Part shown: piece by piece, positions 26,240 to 34,742 of the stretch
How the letters are laid out: each line of letters starts with the position of its first letter
Position numbering within the stretch: the stretch's first letter is position 1
Source: Pantoea sp. BAV 3049
GTDB lineage: Bacteria > Pseudomonadota > Gammaproteobacteria > Enterobacterales > Enterobacteriaceae
DNA: 64,000 bases
Assembly: GCF_009765445.1 (NCBI RefSeq)
Contig: NZ_WHOY01000031.1
Coordinates: 1,922,211 to 1,986,210, forward strand
Direction of reading: 5' to 3'
Made by a program: the position numbers and the translations under genes
The notes under the pieces: generated by a model
What the model was told of the DNA's origin: nothing
Database searches by the model: none
What the model saw: the letters and a program-made list of their open reading frames with translations, nothing else

Positions 26240-27399
26240 TGTCAGGAGCACTTGAAGGGCTGAAAGTCCTCGATCTGTCCCGCTTTATCGCTGGCCCGCT
26301 ATGCGCTATGCAGCTGGCCGATATGGGTGCCGATGTGGTGAAAGTCGAACGTAAAGGTAAAGGGGAAGACACCCGGCAGAATAAACCTCAGCTTAACGGT
26401 GAAAGCCTCTATTTCCTCTCTTTTAACCGTAATAAGCGCAGTCTGGCACTGGATTTTCGTGACCCTGATGATCAGGTGCAACTGCGTGAGCTGATTGCCC
26501 ATGCCGACGTGCTGATTGAAAACTTCCGTCCCGGCACCATGGAAAAAATGGGCTGTGGCTGGGAAACCTTAAAACAACTCAATCCCCGCCTGATTATGGT
26601 GCGGATCTCCGGGTTTGGTCAGGCGGGTCCGCTGGCTCAGCGCCCTTGCTTTGATGCCATTGCCCAGGCGATGAGCGGCCTGATGAGTATTTCCGGCCAG
26701 CCGGATGGGCCTCCCACTATGGCAGGTACTTTTATGGTGGATTACGCCTCTGCGCTGTACGCCACTATTGGCACGCTTGCCGCACTCAATGCCAGGCATC
26801 TCACCGGACGTGGTCAACTGGTTGAAGCATCGTTACTGGAGAGCGCGGTCAGTATGCTGATCTCCGCCATTCCGGAGCAGGCACAGCTGGGCAGCACCAT
26901 GACGCGGATGGGTAATCTGGATCGCTACTCTGCCCCAGTTAACAGCTACCAGACAAGGGAAGGATGCTGGGTCTATTTATCCGCCGGTACCGACGCGCTG
27001 TTTTCAAGACTGGTGAAGGCGATTGAACGCACGGACCTGTTGGAAGATATCCGTTTCAACACCTATCACGCCCGGCTGGAAAATGGCCCGGCCATTGATG
27101 CAGAAATTGCCGCCTGGGCGAAAACACAGAGTGCTGCAGAGATGGTGACACTGATGGATGTCGCCGGTGTCCCCTGCTCCAAAGTAGCGAGCATTGATGA
27201 AGTGCTGGAAAACCCACAGCTGAAGGCCCGTCATCAGTTAGTGGACATAGAGCATGCCACCGCAGGTACCTACACCACGCATGGCGTGACTGTCAGCCTT
27301 TCAGAAACGCCGGGGGAGATTCGCCGTCCGCCACCGCTGTTGGGCGAACATACCGATGAAATTCTGGCGGAATGGTGCGGTAAACCGCATCAACCCTGA
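26239..27399 (+). CDS. Class III CoA-transferase (CaiB/BaiF family)
   Basis: A 386-residue CaiB/BaiF-type CoA-transferase. The N-terminal motif LEGLKVLDLSRFIAGPLC, the nucleotide-like region KVERKGKGEDTR and NRNKRSLALDFRDP, the catalytic Asp (FDAIAQAMSGLMS with the following MVDYASALYA) and the C-terminal GEHTDEIL motif are all recognisable. The family moves CoA between carboxylic acids (formyl-CoA:oxalate, carnitine, mesaconate and others). In this operon it would activate the carboxylic-acid substrate before the dehydratase or ThDP step. The substrate is unknown. Confidence 0.9.
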   Translation: MSGALEGLKVLDLSRFIAGPLCAMQLADMGADVVKVERKGKGEDTRQNKPQLNGESLYFLSFNRNKRSLALDFRDPDDQVQLRELIAHADVLIENFRPGTMEKMGCGWETLKQLNPRLIMVRISGFGQAGPLAQRPCFDAIAQAMSGLMSISGQPDGPPTMAGTFMVDYASALYATIGTLAALNARHLTGRGQLVEASLLESAVSMLISAIPEQAQLGSTMTRMGNLDRYSAPVNSYQTREGCWVYLSAGTDALFSRLVKAIERTDLLEDIRFNTYHARLENGPAIDAEIAAWAKTQSAAEMVTLMDVAGVPCSKVASIDEVLENPQLKARHQLVDIEHATAGTYTTHGVTVSLSETPGEIRRPPPLLGEHTDEILAEWCGKPHQP

Positions 27400-27415
27400 T
27401 GACTACGAGGAAAAA

Positions 27416-28345
27416 ATGATGTCGCGTATTAACCCTGAACTGCGGGAACCGACCTGGGAAAATGTGGTGGTTGATGAGCCGATTGGCCCGTTAACGGTGA
27501 AAGCTGATGAAGCCTGGCGCCGCCGCGCCTGCTTCGCGCTGGATGATTACAGCCCGGACTATTTTGGTGAAACGGCGGCCTTCGTTCCTGCTCCAATGGC
27601 GGGGCGTGACCTGGTCGCATTGTTCTGTAGCGTTTATGACCCCAGCCGTACCGTGGGGCTGCATCAGAAAGAAGAGATCTGGTTTGTAAACCCAATTCCG
27701 TTGGATACAGAACTGCATTACAGCGGCAAATATACCGATAAATATATGAAACGGGGGAAAGGTTATACCGTCTTTGATACCGAAGCACGTGATGCGATAA
27801 GCGGCAAATTGTATGTTCGCCAGATCAGCACAGAGATTATGCGCATTCCTGACAACATCCAGCTCGGCACTGGTGGAGCCAGCAAGACACCAGTAGAAGG
27901 CCATGTGCAGCCTCTCTGGCCTGAACACCTGACCCCAGTTGAGCGGGCGAGTGAACACTTAGCGCCAGGAACACCGGTAAAACCGCTGATTAAATGTCCA
28001 CAGCAGGCACAAATGACGGTTTTCTCTGGTGGCAATACCCAGTGGTACAACATTCATACCGACCGCGAAGTGGCGCTTAAGGCCGGATTTCGCGACACGC
28101 TGGCACAGGGCATGATGGAAACCTGCTGGATTGCGGAGATGCTGGCACGATTTATTGGCGAAAGCTGGCATACCTCAGGATGGATAAAAATGGCCTACGT
28201 CAAACCGGTGTTCCGTGGCGACACCATTATCTGTAAGGCCGTAGTACAGGAAGTGGAAGATGAGTTAATAAAATTTCATGTCTGGGCAGAAAATCAGCAT
28301 GGTGAAATAACCGCAGCGGGATGGGCAAGTGCTAATAAAAATTAA
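27416..28345 (+). CDS. MaoC-like acyl dehydratase with FAS1-type N-terminal domain
   Basis: A 309-residue double hot-dog protein. The N-terminal half (residues about 20-150) resembles FAS1-like dehydratase domains. The C-terminal half carries a MaoC-type hydratase region with the Asp/His pair in the NIHTDREVALKAGFRDTLAQG area. Such enzymes add water to, or remove it from, acyl-CoA esters; mesaconyl-C4-CoA hydratase is a known relative that also works next to a CaiB-type transferase. The ATG at 27416 follows GAGG; the longer frame starts inside the CoA-transferase gene. It lies 16 bp after that gene in the operon. Confidence 0.83.
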   Translation: MMSRINPELREPTWENVVVDEPIGPLTVKADEAWRRRACFALDDYSPDYFGETAAFVPAPMAGRDLVALFCSVYDPSRTVGLHQKEEIWFVNPIPLDTELHYSGKYTDKYMKRGKGYTVFDTEARDAISGKLYVRQISTEIMRIPDNIQLGTGGASKTPVEGHVQPLWPEHLTPVERASEHLAPGTPVKPLIKCPQQAQMTVFSGGNTQWYNIHTDREVALKAGFRDTLAQGMMETCWIAEMLARFIGESWHTSGWIKMAYVKPVFRGDTIICKAVVQEVEDELIKFHVWAENQHGEITAAGWASANKN

Positions 28346-28478
28346 TTAGCAGCGCTTATCTGGTCCAATAAATGGAAGCATGACATTTTTACCTTTGACT
28401 ACGAATTATAAAAGCGTGGGGACAACCTGCGCATAAAAAAAATGACCCTACTCAATCACTCCTTTGAAGGAGAACGCT

Positions 28479-29861
28479 ATGAATAGCAATACAGTCAACC
28501 CAGCTGGAAATAATGAAGATGAACAAATAGATAAGAAAGAACTGTCACGAGTTGCTCTCGCCAGTTTAATTGGGACGTTCATCGAATTTTATGATTACTT
28601 TATATATGGTGCCGCTGCAGCACTGATTTTCCCTCATCTTTTCTTCAGCGATATGCCCCCCACCGTCGCGACTATCGTCTCCTTCGCCACGCTGGGAGTG
28701 GCGTTCGTCACTCGCCCCATTGGGGCCGTCATTTTCGGCCATTTTGGTGACACAATCGGCAGGAAGGCGATGCTGCTGGCCTCAATAACGATTATGGGCG
28801 GAGCAACAGTGGTGATCGGCCTGTTGCCAGGCTATGAGACAATTGGGATTGCCGCACCGATTTTGCTGGTCATTATCCGCCTGATTCAGGGCCTGGCCGT
28901 TGGTGGAGAATGGGGGGGAGCAACCACTATGATGATTGAATATGCCCCCGCACACCGCCGTGGTTTTTATGGCACCTTTGTTCAGTTAGGGAATGTGTTG
29001 GGCGTACTGATTTCGACGATGGCTTTTGCCCTGGCTTCCTCTTTACCCTCCGAGATGTTTTTAAGCTGGGGCTGGCGTGTTCCTTTCCTGGCCAGTATAT
29101 TCCTGATGCTGATTGGGATATTTATTCGCCTGAAAATTAAAGAACCCCCGATGTTTCGTAAGATGGCGAAAGATCGCGAGAAAAATAAACTCCCGATCGT
29201 GCAGGTATTTAAAAAATTCCCTAAACAAATATTCTTATCAGCAGGCCTGCGTGTCAGTGAGAGCGTGGTCGGTTATCTGGTTATCAGCTATGTATTACAA
29301 TATTGCACCTCGCGCTTTGGCATGCACAGTAATACCGTCCTGATTGGGGTGATGCTGGCAGCCTGCTCCGGGCTGATTGCTTTTCCCCTCTGGGGCCTGC
29401 TCGCTGACAAAATAGGGCGCCGCTCGGTTTTCCTGATCGGTTCCATTGGTTCCTGCCTGCTGGCGTATCCCTTCTACTGGCTGATCGACTCCGGGCAGTT
29501 GTGGGGGATTTACCTTGGTCTGATCCTGGCTTACAGCTTTGTGATTGGCTCGATGTACAGCATTGAACCCTGCTACCTGTCGGAACTTTTCTCTACGGAA
29601 GTCCGCTACACTGGCGTATCCGTAGGCTCACAGCTGGCGGGTATCTTTGGTGGCTTTACCCCAGCCGTTGCCACTGCGTTAGTGGCCTGGGCTGACGGAC
29701 AATTCTGGCCGATCGCCATCATGATAATCGTATCCGGTCTGATTACAGCACTTTGTGCGCTGGGCGCGGGTGAAACTTTAGGTCGCGACCTGAATAGCAG
29801 CATGATCCCGTCAGACAAACCCAGTAGTCGCAGTAAATCAATGCTTTTGAAAACAAGATAA
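28479..29861 (+). CDS. MFS metabolite:H+ symporter (MHS family)
   Basis: A 460-residue, twelve-span transporter of the metabolite:H+ symporter family (ShiA/ProP/KgtP relatives). The family motifs are clear: GTFIEFYDYFIYG in the first helix, RPIGAVIFGHFGDTIGRK, GLAVGGEWGGATTM, and TEVRYTGVSVGSQLAGI late in the protein. These carriers import organic acids or zwitterions, which suits a CoA-transferase pathway that starts from an acid. The start at 28479 has AAGGAG upstream. The 133-bp gap before it carries no copy of the LacI-type operator, so it probably reads through from the operon or has a separate promoter. Confidence 0.9.
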   Translation: MNSNTVNPAGNNEDEQIDKKELSRVALASLIGTFIEFYDYFIYGAAAALIFPHLFFSDMPPTVATIVSFATLGVAFVTRPIGAVIFGHFGDTIGRKAMLLASITIMGGATVVIGLLPGYETIGIAAPILLVIIRLIQGLAVGGEWGGATTMMIEYAPAHRRGFYGTFVQLGNVLGVLISTMAFALASSLPSEMFLSWGWRVPFLASIFLMLIGIFIRLKIKEPPMFRKMAKDREKNKLPIVQVFKKFPKQIFLSAGLRVSESVVGYLVISYVLQYCTSRFGMHSNTVLIGVMLAACSGLIAFPLWGLLADKIGRRSVFLIGSIGSCLLAYPFYWLIDSGQLWGIYLGLILAYSFVIGSMYSIEPCYLSELFSTEVRYTGVSVGSQLAGIFGGFTPAVATALVAWADGQFWPIAIMIIVSGLITALCALGAGETLGRDLNSSMIPSDKPSSRSKSMLLKTR

Positions 29862-29939
29862 GTGACTTTGCCTGATAAAAATGGAGTTTCGGCACCGGCG
29901 GCGATTGCCCCGGTGTCCTCTTTTCAGGGTTAGATGCGG

Positions 29940-29959
29940 ATAAAAACGTTTTTTTTATC
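29940..29959. promoter_or_regulatory. LacI-type operator at the regulator promoter
   Basis: ATAAAAACGTTTTT at 29940-29953, with AAAAACGTTTTT as a perfect palindrome around 29947/29948, repeats the operator found at 22733-22748. It lies about 75 bp before the start of the LacI-type gene and suggests autoregulation. Confidence 0.7.
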
Positions 29960-30024
29960 TGGACGTGTAATAATCGTGCGGATTAAATTGATTAATACCG
30001 TTTATGTCAGCAAGGTTCGTTCCA

Positions 30025-31080
30025 ATGGCAAAAAAATCAGCGCAGAACAGAAACGCTTTGTCCGGGACAAAGGTGTCCATTTTTGATGTCGCCCGTGAAG
30101 CCGGAGTGGCACTGTCAACGGTATCCAATGCCCTGAGCGGCAAAGATAATGTGCGCGAGTCGACGCGCTTACGAGTGCAGGCTGCCGCAGATCGGCTTGG
30201 TTACCGGGTGTCGGTGGTAGCCCGTTCCCTACGCATGCAGCGAACCTTTACCCTCGGCGTGCTGCTGGCTGATGTCGCTAACCCCTCTTCCCCTGACTTT
30301 CTGCGCGGTATTGAAGATATCGCCGACCAGGAACAGTGCAGCCTGCTGGTCTGTAATACGGATGGCCAGCTTGATAAACAGCTGGCTCAGATGCGCGTAT
30401 TGCTTGATCGTCAGGTGGATGGCCTGGTCATGCTTTCGCAACATTGTCAGCAGGAGGAAGTCCGCGAATTACTGGCAGGGGACACGCCTTATGTGCTGCT
30501 GCAACGGCGTTCGACTGAGCATGAGGATACTTATGTGGGGGCCAATAATGAAGAAGGTATTGATGCCGCAGTCAGGCATCTGGTCGCCTTTGGCCATCAG
30601 CGGATTGGGCTGATCCGCGGGCCGGCAGACTCCTCAACGGCAGATGAGCGCTATCAGGCCTACCTGCACGCACTTCAGCGCTACCAGCTGGCACCAGCCC
30701 CGGACTATGTGGTGCAGGGTGATTACCACGTGAGGGGCGGATATCAGGCGGCTAAGCGTTTTTTTGCCATGTCTCCCCGCCCCAGTGCCATCCTGGCAGC
30801 TAATGATATGAGTGCCATCGGCGTCATGAATGCAGCTCATGAAGCGGGACTGAAAATCCCGGATGATTTCTCTCTTATCGGCCTTGATGACATTGAAATG
30901 GCTTCGTTCTCACCGATTAATCTCACCACCATTGCGCTGCAACGCCGCGAGATGGGCGCAGCGGCCACCACGATGCTGATGAAAATGATCCGGCAAAAAA
31001 GCAAGCCCAGCCCGAAAAAGAAAATATTCCCGATGAAGCTCATTGTCCGTGGCTCCACCGGGCCGGTTAAAACACCGTAA
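30025..31080 (+). CDS. LacI family transcriptional regulator (first)
   Basis: A 351-residue LacI/GalR-type repressor. The helix-turn-helix is at about residues 18-40 (SIFDVAREAGVALSTVSNAL, with RLGYRVSVVARSL as hinge). A periplasmic-binding-protein-like ligand domain follows (LGVLLADVANPSSPDFLRG, AILAANDMSAIGVMNAA). ATG at 30025 with AAGG nine bases upstream is preferred; ATG at 30004 has no ribosome binding site. The CG-centred palindrome typical of LacI-family sites is found at its own promoter and ahead of the ThDP/DhaKL operon, so it probably controls both. The inducer is likely the pathway substrate or an intermediate. Confidence 0.93.
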   Translation: MAKKSAQNRNALSGTKVSIFDVAREAGVALSTVSNALSGKDNVRESTRLRVQAAADRLGYRVSVVARSLRMQRTFTLGVLLADVANPSSPDFLRGIEDIADQEQCSLLVCNTDGQLDKQLAQMRVLLDRQVDGLVMLSQHCQQEEVRELLAGDTPYVLLQRRSTEHEDTYVGANNEEGIDAAVRHLVAFGHQRIGLIRGPADSSTADERYQAYLHALQRYQLAPAPDYVVQGDYHVRGGYQAAKRFFAMSPRPSAILAANDMSAIGVMNAAHEAGLKIPDDFSLIGLDDIEMASFSPINLTTIALQRREMGAAATTMLMKMIRQKSKPSPKKKIFPMKLIVRGSTGPVKTP

Positions 31081-31097
31081 GGCGAGTGTGAAACTGC

Positions 31098-31913
31098 TTA
31101 AGCTTTTTTCGCCTGAAATAGCTGTCCATGAGGATCAATCACGTTGCGGATCAGGTGAATTTCCTCAGCGGATGGTGCTGGCGTTTCCTGCCATTGCGGC
31201 AGAATTTCCGGTTCAAATCCCATTAAGCTGAGCACCTCATCCAGCGTCACGCCCGGATGGACTGAGCGTAAGCGCATTCTTTTCGACTGTGGATGGAAAT
31301 CGAAAATCGCCTTGTCAGTTACGCACAAGCTGGGGCCGGGACCAGGCAACCCCAGATCTGCACGGCTCTCTCCCCCCTCCAGATAGCCCACGCTGGTAAT
31401 AAAATCGACTTTTTTCACAAACCCTCTGCGCGATAAATCAGTGACGATAATGGGTCGTTTAATAAATGCCAGGTGTTCCGTCTGTGCCAGGCAGCCAACC
31501 AGCCGGGTTGCTGGTGGCTGACTGCCGCCAATCTCGGTGATATTCAGATTGCCATACTGATCGACCTGCGGAGCCGACTCAAAAGAGACATCGAAACGGC
31601 CTCTGGTCACCATATCGATCTTATACCCTACATCAGCTGGCGAAGCGGCTGCAGGCCAGTGCGTATACGCATCCTGTAATAGCGCATCCGGAATAGCATC
31701 CAGTGCTGGCGTCAGCAAATTTCCCCAATAGATGGAAAATCCGGGTGCGTGCTTAAGCTGTGCCAACCGTGCGGCAGCAATTGGGATACCGACAGCCAGA
31801 GTAAATGCACGGGCTGCAGTACCAAGACCAACAAAACCCAGCTCATCATCCCGTAGTTCACGGGCAATGCTGCTGATCATCAATTCTTCCGTAGTGTAGT
31901 CAGGTGTACGCAT
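31098..31913 (-). CDS. Family I CoA-transferase-like B subunit (pair 1)
   Basis: A 271-residue homologue of glutaconate CoA-transferase subunit B and of IpdB. The family block (SFESAPQVDQYGNLNITEIG) and the C-terminal RMRLRSVHPGVTLDEVL are present. In family I CoA-transferases the beta subunit carries a catalytic Glu in a short ExG motif after the HAPD block. Here the equivalent stretch reads HAPGFSIYWGNLLTPAL, with no Glu. This matches the IpdB-like branch that hydrolyses C-C bonds of CoA thioesters instead of moving CoA. It starts four bases after the A-subunit stop and is the last gene of a four-gene operon. Start at 31913. Confidence 0.82.
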   Translation of the reverse strand: MRTPDYTTEELMISSIARELRDDELGFVGLGTAARAFTLAVGIPIAAARLAQLKHAPGFSIYWGNLLTPALDAIPDALLQDAYTHWPAAASPADVGYKIDMVTRGRFDVSFESAPQVDQYGNLNITEIGGSQPPATRLVGCLAQTEHLAFIKRPIIVTDLSRRGFVKKVDFITSVGYLEGGESRADLGLPGPGPSLCVTDKAIFDFHPQSKRMRLRSVHPGVTLDEVLSLMGFEPEILPQWQETPAPSAEEIHLIRNVIDPHGQLFQAKKA

Positions 31914-31917
31914 GGTT

Positions 31918-32802
31918 TTAACTCTCCCTCTTAACATCTAAGGCAGCCAGCGACCCCACCTTTGCCAGGTAGCCCGCACGGTCAGGAATATTAAGGATGT
32001 AATCACGCAGATAACGCTCGCTGCCCCCCGGCTCTGCTGATGCACTCAACCAGGACTGTAATTCAGTCTCATCTTCGTTATAAAACCCATCAGTCGCGGT
32101 AGGGTGCGCGCCATAAGGCACTTCAATCACGGCTTCAACCAGTGTGTGAGGGATGTATGTCAGCGCAGGGCGTCGGCAAATTTGCGCATGAGGCACAATC
32201 TTTTCAACAGTGACAATCAGACGCCGGGAGGCGGAAGCCATCATCTGATCAATATCATCACTGTCGCGCACAACAGGCCACTGTACGTTGCCATACTCAT
32301 CAGCAACATAACCGTGCAAAAGGGTGAAATCCGTCTCAGCAGCCTTCAACGCCAGATAGCGTTCGCCACTGAACGGACAGGTAATGGGTTGTATCTCATC
32401 GGGACTTTTGCCCTGCATGCCGGTACCCAGTAGCGCTTTGGAAGGCAGAAAACTTAATCCCATTCCTGCCGCCCGAAATCGGGCAACGAAAGCTGATTCC
32501 GAATAGTCATGGGTTTCAATTTTCCCCTGCTGCACCTCACGGCGAAAGTTCGGTGCCAGACCGTGGCGGAAAAAACCGGCATATATTCCTTCCCAGCGGC
32601 GGATCGCTCCTGCTGCTGCCAGCATATCGGTCGCCAGCGTGGTGGCCCAGGTAAGTAAGGTCAGGTCGGTAATCCCCTGGCGGATCATTTCATGCACAAT
32701 CGCCATTGGCTGTCGACGCAGCAGCGAACCGCCCAGCGCTACGGTGGAACCGGAAGGAATGCGCGATATCGCGTCCGGAAGCGCGATCAGTTTTGATTTC
32801 AT
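31918..32802 (-). CDS. Family I CoA-transferase-like A subunit (pair 1)
   Basis: A 294-residue homologue of glutaconate CoA-transferase subunit A and of IpdA. It has the GSTVALGGSLLRRQPMA loop, the RHGLAPNFRREVQQGKIE region, the VADEYGNVQWP motif and VEVPYG-AHPT near the end. It forms a heteromer with the adjacent B subunit. It lies eight bases after the preceding B subunit of pair 2, and all four genes run together. Whether the pair transfers CoA or hydrolyses a CoA ester is not settled, since the partner B subunit seems to lack the catalytic Glu. GAGGA precedes the ATG. Confidence 0.84.
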   Translation of the reverse strand: MKSKLIALPDAISRIPSGSTVALGGSLLRRQPMAIVHEMIRQGITDLTLLTWATTLATDMLAAAGAIRRWEGIYAGFFRHGLAPNFRREVQQGKIETHDYSESAFVARFRAAGMGLSFLPSKALLGTGMQGKSPDEIQPITCPFSGERYLALKAAETDFTLLHGYVADEYGNVQWPVVRDSDDIDQMMASASRRLIVTVEKIVPHAQICRRPALTYIPHTLVEAVIEVPYGAHPTATDGFYNEDETELQSWLSASAEPGGSERYLRDYILNIPDRAGYLAKVGSLAALDVKRES

Positions 32803-32810
32803 GGGAATCC

Positions 32811-33638
32811 TCAGGTTAGTTGCAGGGAGTGACGCCGGGGAAGAAGTACCCCATGCGGATCAACGCAGCGGCGCAGGATAGCCAGCTCCTCTTTTTCAGG
32901 TAGCGGCGTGACGGGAACATCGTTTACGTCCACTGAAAAACCGGTGGCCTGAATGATCTCTTCGGGATCGATACCAGGGTGGATACTGGCCAGCCGTACC
33001 CGACCTGAAGGCCGGGAAAAATCGAAAATACATTTTGGGGTAACGATCCAGGCCGGGCCGCCATGCTCAAGTCCCAGAGCCTGTCGTCCAGCCAGCCCAT
33101 CCGGATAGCCAACACCGGAAACATAATCAACCTGCTCAACAAAACTGCGCGGCTGATGATGCGGCATCATCAGATATTCACGGCCAAAACAGGTCAAATG
33201 TTCAGGAAGCAGAATAGAACCAACCAGGCGGACATCAGGGTGCTGATAATCACCGATGCAGGTGCTGTTGATATTGCCCTGTTGATCCACCTGAACGCCT
33301 GAGCCAAAGCCGAAATCCACATCTCCACGTCGCACAGCATAATGTCCAGGATAGGTCTGCATCTGCGCTTCGCAGGGTAAATCCTGCAGCGCTCTGTCAA
33401 ATTCCGCCGTTGGTAACGCCTTCATCGCTGACAAATCAGGATTGATACACCAGCCTGCCAGAAGAATGGTGAGATCCGGCGCGTGAGTATGCTGAGCAAA
33501 AGCCATGGCTGCCAGCGGAATGCCGGTGATATACAGCGCAGCCGCACCACCGGTTGCCAGACCGGTAAATCCGACTTCACCATTACGAAAGGTTTTTGCC
33601 AACGCGACAGTAATAATCTCTTCAGGGCTGACATTCAT
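32811..33638 (-). CDS. Family I CoA-transferase-like B subunit (pair 2)
   Basis: A 275-residue homologue of glutaconate CoA-transferase subunit B and of IpdB, diverged from pair 1. It has the GSGVQVDQQGNINSTCIG motif and the RVRLASIHPGIDPEEII block. Where active CoA-transferases have the catalytic Glu after the HAPD sequence, this one reads HAPDLTILLAGWCINPDL, again without Glu. Its ATG overlaps the stop of the upstream A subunit (ATGA), which shows translational coupling and a fixed A-B partnership. Confidence 0.82.
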   Translation of the reverse strand: MNVSPEEIITVALAKTFRNGEVGFTGLATGGAAALYITGIPLAAMAFAQHTHAPDLTILLAGWCINPDLSAMKALPTAEFDRALQDLPCEAQMQTYPGHYAVRRGDVDFGFGSGVQVDQQGNINSTCIGDYQHPDVRLVGSILLPEHLTCFGREYLMMPHHQPRSFVEQVDYVSGVGYPDGLAGRQALGLEHGGPAWIVTPKCIFDFSRPSGRVRLASIHPGIDPEEIIQATGFSVDVNDVPVTPLPEKEELAILRRCVDPHGVLLPRRHSLQLT

Positions 33639-34534
33639 GCAGGTATCTCCGTATTTCGCAGCGCCAGCAAACGCGCCACGCCAATGCGATCCAGCCAGCG
33701 GGAATGGTTGCTCTGTGCCGGGAAGCTCTCTGCCAGCCAGTCAGCAAAACCTTCAACGGTGCTGGAAGCCGTGACATATTCGGCAAGCGCATCCTCATCC
33801 GCGTCATAAATGCCCGGCACAGCGGTGGGATATGCTCCGAACGGTGCTTCAACAATATGGCTGGTGCGAAAAGCAGGGATTTCGACAAGATGAGGCTGCT
33901 TTTTCAGTTCCTGAGAGGTGACAATCTTTTCCACCGTAACAATCACCGTATCGCAGGCGCGTGTCAGGGTGATGTCCACGCTCTGTGGCAACATTTTCCT
34001 CGCATGAATCGCGACGTTGCCATATTCGTCACCAATCGGCGCATGAACCACTACCACATCCGGAGCGGCCGGAGGAACGGCCCACATCTGCCGCCCCGTC
34101 ACCGGACAGGTAAAAGGTTTAATATCCTGGTTATATTTCACGATGCCACTGCCACCCAAAAATGTGCAGGGCCAGAACGGGAGCCCTTCCTGTGAGGCAC
34201 GAAATCTGTCCCAGGCCAGCAGTTCGGGGTAATCCACCACTTCCAGTTCTCCCGCCTCCACTGCGCGGCGAAAGTTACGGGCCAGGCCATACTTTTCCAG
34301 TCCGACATAAGATGTTTCGATCCGTGAAACCGCGCCAGCACCGATCAATAGATCGGCCTCAATCGCGTTAACGATGCCCACCAACGTCAGATTGTTCTTT
34401 TTCTGGCGAACCAGTTCATAAGTAAACGCCATCGGGCGTTGATAGATGGCGAATCCTCCAAGCGCAAGTCGCTGTCTTTCCTGAATCGTCTGCGCCGCCT
34501 CAGCCAGAGACGTCAGTTTTGCTCTGCGTTTCAC
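33635..34534 (-). CDS. Family I CoA-transferase-like A subunit (pair 2)
   Basis: A 299-residue homologue of glutaconate CoA-transferase subunit A and of IpdA. It has RLALGGFAIYQRPMAFTYEL, LEKYGLARNFRRAVEAGELE, IGDEYGNVAIHAR and VEAPFGAYPT. The start is put at a GTG at 34534, which has AAGGGA eight bases upstream. The longer frame would begin at a TTG inside the operator at 34569-34590, which is unlikely. It is the first gene of the four-gene A2-B2-A1-B1 operon and is divergent from the second LacI-type gene. Confidence 0.84.
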   Translation of the reverse strand: MKRRAKLTSLAEAAQTIQERQRLALGGFAIYQRPMAFTYELVRQKKNNLTLVGIVNAIEADLLIGAGAVSRIETSYVGLEKYGLARNFRRAVEAGELEVVDYPELLAWDRFRASQEGLPFWPCTFLGGSGIVKYNQDIKPFTCPVTGRQMWAVPPAAPDVVVVHAPIGDEYGNVAIHARKMLPQSVDITLTRACDTVIVTVEKIVTSQELKKQPHLVEIPAFRTSHIVEAPFGAYPTAVPGIYDADEDALAEYVTASSTVEGFADWLAESFPAQSNHSRWLDRIGVARLLALRNTEIPA

Positions 34535-34568
34535 GTTTTTTTCCCTTGTTGCGATGGCTTTGAGGTGC

Positions 34569-34590
34569 AATGTGAGATCGTTCTCACATT
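34569..34590. promoter_or_regulatory. LacI-type operator upstream of the A2-B2-A1-B1 operon
   Basis: AATGTGAGATCGTTCTCACATT is a near-perfect 22-bp palindrome centred on CG. A close copy lies at 34700-34721 on the other side of the divergent promoter. It is unlike the site of the first LacI-type regulator, so each regulator has its own code. Confidence 0.85.
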
Positions 34591-34699
34591 GAAACCAAAA
34601 AAATCATCCATTTCAGGATGAGGTTTCGCGCTAACGTGGCAGACATGATGGAATCCTCATTTAGCGCTGTTGATAAATTATCCTTTCTGAATAAAGATG

Positions 34700-34721
34700 A
34701 ATGTGAGAACGATCTCAGATT
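34700..34721. promoter_or_regulatory. LacI-type operator upstream of the second LacI gene
   Basis: AATGTGAGAACGATCTCAGATT repeats the palindrome at 34569-34590 with few changes. The centres are 131 bp apart, compatible with looping or separate repression of the two divergent promoters. It lies 22 bp before the start codon at 34743. Confidence 0.85.
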
Positions 34722-34742
34722 AGGTCAGGAGCAAAAAACATC

